A stretch of 64,000 bases of DNA from contig NC_005125.1 of the NCBI RefSeq assembly GCF_000011385.1, forward strand, positions 2,418,001-2,482,000, written 5' to 3'. Positions within the stretch are counted from its first letter, which is position 1. Each line of letters opens with the position of its first letter. The translations under genes and the position numbers were made by a program. Positions 8,805 to 17,265 of this stretch are shown piece by piece. The DNA is from Gloeobacter violaceus PCC 7421 (GTDB taxonomy: Bacteria > Cyanobacteriota > Cyanobacteriia > Gloeobacterales > Gloeobacteraceae). The notes under the pieces were generated by a model, which had not been told where the DNA came from, ran no database searches, and saw nothing but the letters and a program-made list of their open reading frames with translations.

Positions 8805-9548
8805 TTACTTGCGGTCGCGCAGATCGGCCGAGCGGTCGTTGATGTCGGCCTGGCGCTGCTTGGCATCACCCTCGATCACATTGGTCGGGTCGTTGGTGAC
8901 GCGACCCAGGGTCTCCTGGGCCGAACCCTGCACGCGGGTGCCCAGGTTGCCGGCGCGCTCGCTGAGGGTGGGACGGTTGCGGTAGCGCGCTTCGTCGTAG
9001 CTGCCGGCCGGAGCGTCGTAGACGCCGTAGTCGCGGATGCCCTGGCCGTTGAGGATGCGCTCGGCTTCGTTGATCTCTTCGGCGGGGCCGTCGATTACCA
9101 CCAAGTAGTCGCCGCGGGTCACCGCCGCGTTATACACTTCGGCGCGCTCCTTGGGAATGCCGAGACCGACGAGGGCACCCACCAGGCCGCCCGCCGCCGC
9201 ACCGATGGCGCCGCCCGCCAGGGTGGTGGCGAGAGCGGTGCCCAGGGCACCTGCGGTGATCACCGGGCCGATGCCCGGGATGGCCAGCGCGCCGATACCG
9301 ACCAGCAAGCCGGTCAGCCCGCCCACGGCCGCCCCGGTGGTCGCCCCGGTGGCCGCCCCTTCGCCGGCACGGTTGCCGACTTCGTCTTTAACCTCGGCAC
9401 CGGCAATATCGCCACTTTCTTCGTGCTTGCTGATCACGGAGACGTCGTCCATGTCAAAACCGGCATCGCGCAGCCGATAGAGGGCTTGCTCGGCCTGGGC
9501 ACGATTGGAGAAAGTCCCTACAGCGCGACGGATATGTGTGTCAGCCAT
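8805..9548 (-). CDS. General stress protein (YflT/17M-like domain) with CsbD-like tail
   Basis: A 247-residue protein. Residues 1-45 (VGTFSNRAQAEQALYRLRDAGF, then DVSVIS) and residues 130-170 (DYLVVIDGPAEEINEAERIL) form the split alpha/beta domain typical of YflT / general-stress-17M proteins. Between them lies a long Gly/Ala-rich, glycine-zipper-like hydrophobic stretch (residues 65-125), which could insert in a membrane. The tail GSAQETLGRVTNDPTNVIEG resembles CsbD-type stress proteins. Family members are induced by desiccation, salt or heat; no regulation is visible here. It stands alone between the POT transporter and the ABC exporter. The CsbD similarity is my reading and should be tested. 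Confidence 0.75.
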   Translation of the reverse strand: MADTHIRRAVGTFSNRAQAEQALYRLRDAGFDMDDVSVISKHEESGDIAGAEVKDEVGNRAGEGAATGATTGAAVGGLTGLLVGIGALAIPGIGPVITAGALGTALATTLAGGAIGAAAGGLVGALVGLGIPKERAEVYNAAVTRGDYLVVIDGPAEEINEAERILNGQGIRDYGVYDAPAGSYDEARYRNRPTLSERAGNLGTRVQGSAQETLGRVTNDPTNVIEGDAKQRQADINDRSADLRDRK

Positions 9549-9637
9549 GTTCTTATGCCTGTCTCGATTGGGATCATCTGCAATCTAAAAAGTATCGCCC
9601 GTCTGCGCCTCCTCCCTGCGACAGGAAAATCCGCTTC

Positions 9638-11455
9638 TCATTCTCGGTAGCCCTCTGCCTGAAGGGTGAACAGCTCGGCATAGCGCCCGTTGCGGGCGGC
9701 AAGTTCGCGGTGGGTTCCCTGCTCGCCGACCCGGCCCCCCTCCAGCACGACGATGCGGTCGGCGGTCAGCACCGTCGAGAAGCGGTGCGAGATCAAAAGG
9801 GCCATTTTCCCCTGGCGCAGCTCCCGGAATTTGCTGAACACTTCGTGCTCGGCGCGCGCGTCGAGGGCGGCGGTGGGCTCGTCGAGCACCAGCACCGGCG
9901 CGTCGCGCATGTAGGCCCGGGCGAGGGCGATTTTTTGCCACTGGCCGCCGGAGAGCTCCTGGCCTTCGCGGAACCATTTGCCGAGCATCGTGTCGTAGCC
10001 GCGCGCGAGGCCGGTGATGAGCGCGTCCGCCCCGCCCCGCCCCGCCGCCGCTTCGATGCGCTCGAAATCCGTGAGGGCGTCCACCCGGCCGTAGCCGATG
10101 TTGTCGCGGGCGGTGGCATGAAAGCGCACAAAGTCTTGAAAGACCACCCCCACCAGTTTGCGCAGCTGCTCGGGTTCGTACTCGGCCAGATCCCGGCCTT
10201 CGAGGAGGATGCGTCCGCCGGTCGGTTCGTACAGGCGGGTGAGCAACTTGACCAGCGTCGTCTTGCCGGAGCCGTTTTCGCCCACCAGCGCCACCGTCTC
10301 GCCGGGCCGGATTTCGAAGCTCACACCGCTCAGCACCTCGCGCTCGGAACCCGGGTAGCGAAAAGAGACATTTTCGAAGCGGATGCCCTGCTCGATGCGC
10401 TCGGGTACCGGCCGAGGTGCGGCGGCCACGGCCCTGCGGGGCTCGAGATCCAGAAACCTGAACAAATCGTCGATAAACAGCGCATTTTGATAAACGCGCG
10501 CCCCGCTCTCGCTGAGCGACTGCAACTGGTTGTTGAGCTGCAGCACCGCCCCGGCATAAAGGGTCAGATCGCCGATGGTCAGAAGCCGCCGAAGCGCCAT
10601 CCAGATCAAGTATCCGTAAAGTCCCGCGTAGCAGACGGCGTTGAAGACGCTGCTTCCTACCCGCGCCGCCCCTTTGCGCAGGGCCAGATCGACCGTCTCG
10701 CGGTGCACCTTTGTAAACAGGTTGCGAAAACTTTCGATAAAGTACGGCCCCAGGTTGAACAGTTTGATTTCCTTGGCGGCCTGGTCGGTGCCCATCAGCG
10801 TCTTGATATAGCTCATCTGGCGGGCCTCCGGGGTGCGCGCCCGCACAAGCAGGTAACCCATGCGCACGAAGCGCACCGTCGTGACCAGCAGCGGCACCGA
10901 GGCGAGCACCAACACCGGCAGCACGAACGCTCCCAGGCGGGCGAGCAGGACCACCAGCGCCCCCATCGAGACGACGCTCTGGGTAATCGACAGGCTCTGA
11001 ATCAGCAGACCCAGGGGCCGGTAGCCCGCCTCGCGCTGGGCGCGCTGCAGCGCGTCGTAGAACTTCGAATCCTCGAAGTAGGCCAGTTCGAGCGCGTCTG
11101 CCTTGTGCAAGATCCGCTCGTTGATCTGGAAGGTCAGTTTTTCGCCGAAGACCTCCTGGAGGATCGATCCGGCCGTCTGAACGGCGGCGGAGAGCACCAG
11201 CAGCCCCAGTTCCAGACCCACCAATCCGAGCGCCCGGCTGGTGAAGATTTCACCGTCCGGCCGCGCGGAGGCGGCCACCACCGTGTCGATGATCAGCTTG
11301 CCGACGTAGAGTTGCACGGCAGGTAACACTCCGCCTACCAGCGTGAGCAGGAGTAGACCGACGCAGGCGAGCGGGCCGCTCTGCCAGACCAGTTCCAGAA
11401 CGCGGCGCAGGCGGACGAACATCGATAAACCGAACCGGGTGGATGAGATCTCCAT
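9638..11455 (-). CDS. ABC transporter, fused permease and ATPase (exporter type)
   Basis: A 605-residue half-transporter. The N-terminal about 320 residues hold the transmembrane helices of a type I exporter. The C-terminal ATPase has Walker A (GENGSGKTTLVKLL), the signature LSGGQWQKIALARAY, Walker B (VLVLDEPTAALD) and the H-loop (LISHRFSTV), so it should hydrolyse ATP. It would act as a homodimer in the cytoplasmic membrane; the cargo (lipid, peptide or drug) is unknown. I chose the ATG at 11455 because AGGTGG lies 5-10 bases upstream; the longer GTG-started frame (11518) adds 21 residues with no family support. A TauE/SafE gene lies upstream, about 400 bases away. Confidence 0.88.
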   Translation of the reverse strand: MEISSTRFGLSMFVRLRRVLELVWQSGPLACVGLLLLTLVGGVLPAVQLYVGKLIIDTVVAASARPDGEIFTSRALGLVGLELGLLVLSAAVQTAGSILQEVFGEKLTFQINERILHKADALELAYFEDSKFYDALQRAQREAGYRPLGLLIQSLSITQSVVSMGALVVLLARLGAFVLPVLVLASVPLLVTTVRFVRMGYLLVRARTPEARQMSYIKTLMGTDQAAKEIKLFNLGPYFIESFRNLFTKVHRETVDLALRKGAARVGSSVFNAVCYAGLYGYLIWMALRRLLTIGDLTLYAGAVLQLNNQLQSLSESGARVYQNALFIDDLFRFLDLEPRRAVAAAPRPVPERIEQGIRFENVSFRYPGSEREVLSGVSFEIRPGETVALVGENGSGKTTLVKLLTRLYEPTGGRILLEGRDLAEYEPEQLRKLVGVVFQDFVRFHATARDNIGYGRVDALTDFERIEAAAGRGGADALITGLARGYDTMLGKWFREGQELSGGQWQKIALARAYMRDAPVLVLDEPTAALDARAEHEVFSKFRELRQGKMALLISHRFSTVLTADRIVVLEGGRVGEQGTHRELAARNGRYAELFTLQAEGYRE

Positions 11456-11715
11456 TGTCGCCACCTGTCCACCCCTTCGGCAGCCGCCCATTTGTCCGGG
11501 TGGCTCGTCCTCGGCCACATTGCCCGAGTCCCACGCGCAGCTGTATCGGCCGGAAGTCTACGGTCGGGACGGCAGCGACCGGGTGACGATCCGTGAGCGA
11601 TCCCCAGGCTGCAGTCAAAGTTTGATCGTCACGCCATAGAATCAATACCGTCTTCCCCTGAAACTGAACGTCTACATCGATGGAGTTGCCCTTGCCCAAT
11701 CGAATGCGAAGGTGA

Positions 11716-11850
11716 CCGTCGAGATCCTCGTACTCCCAACTGCACGAAAACATCCGCGACTGCTGCCAGGAAGCGGGCATCCAAGTTTTTGCCCCGGGTT
11801 ACGAGGCGGATCCCAACGAATTTGGCCCGGCTGCCGGTAAGTTGAACTGA
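11716..11850 (+). pseudogene. C-terminal remnant of an MscS-type mechanosensitive channel
   Basis: From 11728 the plus strand reads SYSQLHENIRDCCQEAGIQV followed by FAPGYEADPNEFGPA and a stop at 11848. This matches the cytoplasmic C terminus of MscS-family channels, where LHxxIRDxxxEAGI precedes a P-H/G-Y segment. The same frame has a stop at 11713 and nothing channel-like upstream. The rest of the gene is therefore gone. It lies in the gap between the ABC exporter and the TauE/SafE gene. A minus-strand ORF over the same bases (11753 leftward) is less convincing. Confidence 0.6.
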
Positions 11851-11852
11851 AT

Positions 11853-12230
11853 TTATTCGGTCGTCAGATAGCGCAGGGCGATCACGATCAAGAACACCCC
11901 GAAGGCGCGCTTGACGACGATATCCGGCAAACCCAAAGTCAATTTGGCGCCAAAATACGAACCGACGAACAGCCCCGCCACCAATAACAGCGCCGCCGGG
12001 ATGTTCACCTGGCCGTTTTTGTAGTACTCAAGCACGCCAAACAACCCAAAAGGCAGCAGCAGCGCCGCAAGCGAAGTGCCGGTGGCCAGCTTGGTGCTGA
12101 AGCCGATCAAAAACATCATCGCCGGCACCATGATCGCCCCGCCGCCGATGCCGAACATACCGGCCAGCACCCCGGCCACCAGCCCCAGGCTCAGCAGCGA
12201 GGCGATCTGCACCGTGCCCAAACTACCCAA
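11853..12230 (-). CDS. Half-length TauE/SafE (TSUP) family permease
   Basis: A 125-residue protein with four hydrophobic segments. The N-terminal VAGVLAGMFGIGGGAIMVPAM is the hallmark of TauE/SafE permeases, which move sulfite, sulfonates or other anions. Full-length members have two such repeats in about 250 residues; only one is present here. No second half follows in any frame. Short one-repeat members are known in bacteria and could act as dimers, so this need not be a pseudogene. The start ATG at 12230 gives a complete first helix. It lies divergently from the SNF2 helicase gene, 71 bases apart. Confidence 0.8.
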   Translation of the reverse strand: MGSLGTVQIASLLSLGLVAGVLAGMFGIGGGAIMVPAMMFLIGFSTKLATGTSLAALLLPFGLFGVLEYYKNGQVNIPAALLLVAGLFVGSYFGAKLTLGLPDIVVKRAFGVFLIVIALRYLTTE

Positions 12231-12301
12231 GCGCCACCCCCAGAAGTGCCATGCCCAATTATTTCACCCAGCAGCCAGTCAGCGAAGCATAAAATGTCAG
12301 C

Positions 12302-15300
12302 ATGGCTATCTTGCACGGTATCTGGGTTCACCAACCCCCCCGGGCCGGGCTTTTCCTTTGGGGAGAAACCTGGAGGCAGGTCGCAAAGCGGCGCAAGCGC
12401 TCCGAAGCACCCGCTCCGCATCCCTATGTCCAGCAACCGGCCGAGTTGTCCCCCCGCCTGGCTGCCCAGTTTCCCCAGATACCGCTCAGCTTGCTGGTAC
12501 CCGAGACGCTTGCACTCCAGTTGCCCGCCACGGTCGAAAACGTGGTCTACTCCGCAAGCATTGCTCCCGAGGGCAAGCTTTTGGAGTTGGAACCGTGGCT
12601 GGTGGAAGGTTTCTGGCTCGACGGTCACCAGGCTTTTGAACTGTTGCTCGGGGTACCCCTGGGCGGCGGGGACGCATCGATTGGCGACGACCTGCGCTTC
12701 TGGTCGCAGTGCGCCCGCTGGGTGCTTGACTTGCTGGTGCGCGCCAAGTACCTGCCCGACCTGGAGAGCGGCGACGGCCAGGAAATCCCCACAGCCCGCT
12801 GGGTGCCCCTGCTCGACAGCGCCGTCGATCAAGCCCGCCTCAAAGAATTTGCCGCCCGTTTGCCGGGCGCCTGCCGCGCCGCTACCCCCGAACTATCTCC
12901 GCACCAGATTCTCAAGAGTTTCCTGAGCGCCATGCTCGACGCGCGGGTGCGCACGCTGCTCGCTTGCGAGCCTCCCGATCCGCGCACGCTGCCTGCCGGA
13001 GCGGTGCGCCCCTGGCTTCTGGCCCTGGCCCATGCCCAGCCCCAGCTCAAATCTCCGGACCCGGAGACGCCGGCTCTGGCGGAAGCCCTGGCCACCTGGC
13101 GCGCCCCCCTGAGCTATCAGGTTCGCTCGCGCACCTGCTTCCGTCTGCAGCCGCCCGAGGAGAGCCAGGGCGAGTGGAAGCTGCACTTTCTATTGCAAAC
13201 AGGCGACGATCCCGATTCGCTGATGGCTGCCCAGCAAGTCTGGAGCAGCGCGGGTGAGCTGCAGGAGGTGTTTCTCGCGGGCTTGGGCCTCGCCTCGCGT
13301 ATCTTTGTGCCCGTCGAGCGGGGATTGCTCGTCCCCCAGCCCACCTGCTGCACCATGAGCACCGTCGAGGCGTTTCAGTTTCTCAAAGCCGCCACCTGGC
13401 GGTTGCGCGACAGCGGCTTCGGGGTGTTGTTGCCCGAGAGCCTCGCGGACGCGGGCAGCCTGCGCAACCGCCTGGGCCTCAAACTCGAAGCGAACGCGCC
13501 GGGGCGCAACGGTTCGGGCCTCGGCATGCAGAGCTTGCTCGCTTTTAAATGGGAGCTGTCGCTCGCGGGCAAGACCCTGAGCCGCGCCGAGTTCGACCGC
13601 CTCGCCGCTAGTTCTGAACCCCTGGTCAAAGTCAACGACAACTGGGTCGAATTGCGCCCCCAGGACGTGCGCGCCGCCCACAGCTTTTTGCAGTCGCGCA
13701 AAGATCAGGTCGGACTCTCGTTGGAGGATGTGCTGCGCCTCAACTTCGGCGACACCCCCAAAATCGACGGTCTCCCCATCGTCAACTTCGACAGCTCCGG
13801 CCCCATTCAGCAACTGCTGGAGACCCTCACCGATCAGCGCAAACTCACCCCCATCGACGAACCGCCGGGGTTCAAGGGCACCCTGCGGCCCTATCAAAAA
13901 ATTGGCGTCGGCTGGCTCGCCTTTTTGCAGAAGTGGGGCCTGGGTGCTTGCCTAGCCGACGACATGGGACTCGGGAAGACCGTAGAGTTGATAGCATTTC
14001 TTCTTTTTCTCAAATCCAAAAATGAGCTGGACGGCCCTATATTGTTAATTTGTCCGACTTCAGTGATGGGAAACTGGGAAAGAGAAATAAAGAAATTTTC
14101 TCCTAGTTTATCTGTACATGTCCATCATGGGGCGCGGCGGCCGAAGGGGCGCAATTTTGTCGAGACGGCCCAGAAAAAGCAAATCATCGTCAGCAGCTAC
14201 GCCCTGGTACAGCGCGACAGCAAAGATCTCAAGCGCGTCGAATGGTTGGGCCTGGTGCTCGACGAAGCCCAGAACATCAAAAACCCCGACGCCAAGCAGA
14301 CCCAGTCGATTCGGGAACTGACAGCGCGCTTTCGCATCGCCCTCACCGGCACACCGGTCGAGAATCGCCTCGCGGAACTGTGGTCGATCCTCGATTTTCT
14401 CAATCCCGGCTATCTGGGGGCGCGCAACTTCTTTCAGCGCCGCTTCGCAGTTCCGATCGAAAAGTACGGGGATCGCTCCTCGGCGAACGCCCTCAAAGCT
14501 CTGGTGCAGCCGTTTATCCTGCGGCGGCTCAAATCCGACCCGCAGATTATTCAAGATCTGCCCGAGAAGCAGGAGACGAATGTCTTCTGTCCGCTCACAC
14601 CCGAGCAGGCGGCCCTCTACGAGCGGGTGGTGAACGAATCGCTCGCCAAGATCGAGCAGAGCACCGGCATCCAGCGGCGCGGGACGGTGCTGGCCACCTT
14701 GGTCAAACTCAAGCAGATCTGCAACCACCCGAGCCACTACCTGGGTGACGACGGACCGCTCGCCAACCGCTCGGGCAAACTCAGCCGCCTGGGCGAGATG
14801 CTCGAAGAAGTGCTCGCCGACGAGGAGCGGGCGCTGATTTTTACCCAGTTCGCCGAGTGGGGCCACCTGCTGCAGGCGCACCTGAGCCGCCAGTTGGGTT
14901 CAGAAGTGTTTTTCCTCTACGGCGGCACCAGCAAAAACCAGCGCGAGGCGATGATCGAGCGCTTCCAGAGCGATCCGCAGGGGCCGCGGATTTTTATTCT
15001 TTCGCTGAAGGCAGGGGGTGTCGGCCTCAACCTCACCCGCGCCAACCACGTCTTCCACTTCGACCGCTGGTGGAACCCGGCGGTCGAGAATCAGGCCACC
15101 GACCGCGTCTTCCGCATCGGCCAAACCAAGAACGTACAAGTCTACAAGTACGTGTGCACCGGCACGCTCGAAGAGCGCATCAACGCCCTGATCGAAAGCA
15201 AAAAGGCCCTGGCTGAGCAGGTGGTGAGCGCCGGTGAGAACTGGCTGTCGGATCTAAATACCGATCAACTGCGGCAACTGTTGGTACTCGATCGCTCGGA

Positions 15301-15328
15301 GATTATCGACACGGAGGACACCGCGTGA
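12302..15328 (+). CDS. SNF2-family DEAD/DEAH helicase-like ATPase
   Basis: A 1008-residue protein. Residues 1 to about 500 form the large N-terminal region seen in bacterial SNF2 proteins paired with SWIM partners. The ATPase core carries motif I (LADDMGLGKTVELIAF, near residue 555), motif II as DEAQ in GLVLDEAQNIKNP (near 653), motif III (ALTGTPVENRL), and the C-terminal helicase lobe with motif V (LKAGGVGLNLTRANHV) and motif VI (ATDRVFRIGQTKNVQVY). It should be an ATP-driven DNA translocase. The next gene, a SWIM zinc finger protein, overlaps by 4 bases, so the two are co-translated and likely form a complex. The stretch 13982-14128 is markedly AT-rich compared with the rest of the gene. 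Confidence 0.92.
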   Translation: MAILHGIWVHQPPRAGLFLWGETWRQVAKRRKRSEAPAPHPYVQQPAELSPRLAAQFPQIPLSLLVPETLALQLPATVENVVYSASIAPEGKLLELEPWLVEGFWLDGHQAFELLLGVPLGGGDASIGDDLRFWSQCARWVLDLLVRAKYLPDLESGDGQEIPTARWVPLLDSAVDQARLKEFAARLPGACRAATPELSPHQILKSFLSAMLDARVRTLLACEPPDPRTLPAGAVRPWLLALAHAQPQLKSPDPETPALAEALATWRAPLSYQVRSRTCFRLQPPEESQGEWKLHFLLQTGDDPDSLMAAQQVWSSAGELQEVFLAGLGLASRIFVPVERGLLVPQPTCCTMSTVEAFQFLKAATWRLRDSGFGVLLPESLADAGSLRNRLGLKLEANAPGRNGSGLGMQSLLAFKWELSLAGKTLSRAEFDRLAASSEPLVKVNDNWVELRPQDVRAAHSFLQSRKDQVGLSLEDVLRLNFGDTPKIDGLPIVNFDSSGPIQQLLETLTDQRKLTPIDEPPGFKGTLRPYQKIGVGWLAFLQKWGLGACLADDMGLGKTVELIAFLLFLKSKNELDGPILLICPTSVMGNWEREIKKFSPSLSVHVHHGARRPKGRNFVETAQKKQIIVSSYALVQRDSKDLKRVEWLGLVLDEAQNIKNPDAKQTQSIRELTARFRIALTGTPVENRLAELWSILDFLNPGYLGARNFFQRRFAVPIEKYGDRSSANALKALVQPFILRRLKSDPQIIQDLPEKQETNVFCPLTPEQAALYERVVNESLAKIEQSTGIQRRGTVLATLVKLKQICNHPSHYLGDDGPLANRSGKLSRLGEMLEEVLADEERALIFTQFAEWGHLLQAHLSRQLGSEVFFLYGGTSKNQREAMIERFQSDPQGPRIFILSLKAGGVGLNLTRANHVFHFDRWWNPAVENQATDRVFRIGQTKNVQVYKYVCTGTLEERINALIESKKALAEQVVSAGENWLSDLNTDQLRQLLVLDRSEIIDTEDTA

Positions 15329-16149
15329 ACAGCGATCCGGCCAAAGCTTCTCAGGAGGCGGCACCGAAGGTGTTCGCGAGCCAATGGTGGGCGCAGCGGT
15401 GGATCGACGTACTCGAATCATTCGGCTGGACGCAGCGGCTCGCGCGGGGCCGCAATTACGCCCGCGGCGGCAATGTGCTCGCCATGGAATTTCAAGGCTC
15501 CAAGGTCAAAGCCAAAGTCCAGGGCACCGCCCCCGTCCCCTACGACGTGACGCTGTTTCTCGACCGCTTCAGCGACGAGCAGTGGGAAGAAGTGATCGAA
15601 ACACTCGCGGGCCGCGCCATCTTTGCCGCCAAATTGCTGGCGGGCGAGATGCCCCAGAATATCGAAGAGGCCTTTATTGCAAGCGGGCTGAGTTTGTTTC
15701 CGTTTAACAAATGGGACATCCACAGCCAGTGTTCCTGCCCCGACTCGGCCAATCCCTGCAAGCACATTGCCGCCGTATACTACCTGATGGGCGAGCGCTT
15801 CGATCAAGACCCGTTCGTGCTGTTTGCCCTGCGCGGACGCAGCCGCACCCAGATCCTGCAGCGCCTGCGCGAACTGCGCGGCAGCGGTGCCCCTTTACAG
15901 AGCGAACCCGCCGAAACCGAATCGGCTGCCCCGCCCGTGCCGCCCCTTAAAGCCCAGGGTTTCTGGCAACTGGCAGGCGATCTCGACCCGTCGCTGGTGG
16001 CAATTTTGCCGCCGCCGTCGCAGGAGACGGTACTCGACGTGCTGGGGCCGCCGCCCATCGAAGGGGCGGAACCGGTGGTCAACTACTTCAAAGGCACTTA
16101 CGCCCAGGTGCGCAACTGGGCGATCACTGCGGCGCTCGGGACGGAGTAG
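15325..16149 (+). CDS. SWIM zinc finger protein, partner of the SNF2 ATPase
   Basis: A 274-residue protein starting with GTG at 15325 inside the helicase stop codon (GTGA overlap), indicating translational coupling. The SWIM motif CxCx(n)CxH is seen as CSCPDSANPCKHIAAVYY near residues 133-150. The N terminus (SQWWAQRWIDVLESFGWTQRLARGRNYARGG) and the segment KVKAKVQGTAPVPYDVTL match the usual bacterial SWIM protein that accompanies SNF2 helicases. The zinc finger probably binds DNA or protein. Known roles of the pair are poorly defined. Complete, with no odd features apart from the coupling. Confidence 0.92.
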   Translation: MNSDPAKASQEAAPKVFASQWWAQRWIDVLESFGWTQRLARGRNYARGGNVLAMEFQGSKVKAKVQGTAPVPYDVTLFLDRFSDEQWEEVIETLAGRAIFAAKLLAGEMPQNIEEAFIASGLSLFPFNKWDIHSQCSCPDSANPCKHIAAVYYLMGERFDQDPFVLFALRGRSRTQILQRLRELRGSGAPLQSEPAETESAAPPVPPLKAQGFWQLAGDLDPSLVAILPPPSQETVLDVLGPPPIEGAEPVVNYFKGTYAQVRNWAITAALGTE

Positions 16150-16189
16150 CCGCGGCGACGCAACCGTGCACAAAAGTCGAGGATGTGAT

Positions 16190-16483
16190 ATGAGTGCTTT
16201 GAAGCTGATGATTGCCAAAAATCCGATGTCTTCACTTCAAAAGGGCCATTTTTCCGCCGGACAGCCGGTTTCAGAACACGACGTGGTGCTTCAGCACCTG
16301 CGCGAGCGAGGCAAGCTGCCGCCCGTTGCGGTGGGCGACTGTGAGAATCTCGACAGCAAGTACTTGTTCCCCGATGAGCCAAGCACCCGACCCACCGAGT
16401 ACAACGTCGTCACCGAGTACCAGCGGCGGCACCTTTCTGCGGACGACCGAGCTGCCTCTACAGTCGCCAAAGTACTGGGTTAA
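16190..16483 (+). CDS. Small hypothetical protein overlapping the Clp-fold protease gene
   Basis: An ATG at 16190 with a GAGG sequence 6-9 bases upstream opens a 97-codon frame. It contains ALKLMIAKNPMSSLQKGH, DVVLQHLRERGKLPPVAVGD and a Gln/Arg-rich tail ending AKVLG. I recognise no family. The composition looks coding: balanced charges, and none of the Arg/Ser bias of shadow frames. Its 3' part overlaps the following protease frame by about 110 bases in a different frame. Either the two are translationally coupled or a frameshift joins them. The protease N terminus is ambiguous for the same reason. Confidence 0.5.
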   Translation: MSALKLMIAKNPMSSLQKGHFSAGQPVSEHDVVLQHLRERGKLPPVAVGDCENLDSKYLFPDEPSTRPTEYNVVTEYQRRHLSADDRAASTVAKVLG

Positions 16484-17252
16484 AGAAAAAGACCGCTACC
16501 TGCGGCAGCTTTTGATCCGAGATATCCAACTGGAAACCGGCCGGGAGCTTGTGGTGTATTTCACCAACCTCAGCACCCCGGCGATGATCTCGGATCCGGA
16601 TGCTTATGATTTATCCGAAGTTCTGGGGGACTGCACCGCCGACAATGTCGATCTGCTCATCCACACCCCCGGGGGTGTCGTCGACGCGTGCGAACAGATC
16701 ATCAGCGTCCTCAAGCTGCGCCTGCCGGGAGGGTACAGGGTGGTGATCCCTGGCATGGCTAAGAGCGCCGGTACCGTCGTGGCACTGTCTGCAACGCAAA
16801 TCGTCATGGGGGTGAATTCGGAACTCGGTCCCATCGATCCTCAATTCGGCGGTGTGCCTGCCGAATTCATCGCAAACGATCCCGAAGCGCCCCACCAGGT
16901 TCAGCAAATTGCCCAAAGCGCCATTTTGCGGATGCGCAAAATGGCCAAATTTGTGCTTGAAACGGGCATGCTGCATGACCAAACTCCAGACAAGATCGAT
17001 GAAGTGGTTGTGCAACTTTCCTCAGCGCAGAGCTATCTGTCCCATGGGGCAGTGATCAACGCGGTGGAGGCGGAGGAACTGGGCTTGAATATCAACTACC
17101 TCGGCCCCCAGGACAGGCTCTGGCAAAAATTTTGGTTTCTCTTCTGCATGTACGATTACGACTGCAGACAGCTGGGCTACTCGAAGATTTTTGAAGGGGC
17201 ACGCATCAGTTTGGCCAAACCCGTTCCCTCCCGGTCGGGGGGGGAAGGCTGA
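16374..17252 (+). CDS. SDH-type Clp-fold serine protease (SppA-like)
   Basis: The frame encodes a ClpP/crotonase-fold serine protease of the SDH (serine dehydrogenase proteinase) family. LLIHTPGGVVDACEQII provides the oxyanion region, VIPGMAKSAGTVVALSA holds the nucleophile Ser in the conserved A-K-S-A-G context, and SELGPIDPQFGGVPAE is the family's third signature. The lysine expected for a Ser-Lys dyad is plausible within these motifs. The first possible ATG of this frame that is not in the upstream gene's unique part is 16374, but residues before about WVKEKDRYLRQ do not look authentic, so the true start is uncertain. No signal peptide is seen. The protein may act at the cytoplasmic face of the membrane. 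Confidence 0.78.
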   Translation: MSQAPDPPSTTSSPSTSGGTFLRTTELPLQSPKYWVKEKDRYLRQLLIRDIQLETGRELVVYFTNLSTPAMISDPDAYDLSEVLGDCTADNVDLLIHTPGGVVDACEQIISVLKLRLPGGYRVVIPGMAKSAGTVVALSATQIVMGVNSELGPIDPQFGGVPAEFIANDPEAPHQVQQIAQSAILRMRKMAKFVLETGMLHDQTPDKIDEVVVQLSSAQSYLSHGAVINAVEAEELGLNINYLGPQDRLWQKFWFLFCMYDYDCRQLGYSKIFEGARISLAKPVPSRSGGEG

Positions 17253-17265
17253 GGGGCGAAAGCGC

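Noticed and set aside
9536-11326. 596-residue plus-strand frame opposite the ABC exporter
   Set aside because: Antisense to Walker, signature and membrane segments of the exporter; composition is shadow-like.
11250-11753. Minus-strand ORF beginning MFSCSWEYEDLDGHLRIRLG
   Set aside because: The first 60 residues look moderately protein-like, but the frame overlaps the ABC exporter start and the better MscS remnant, and no family is recognised.
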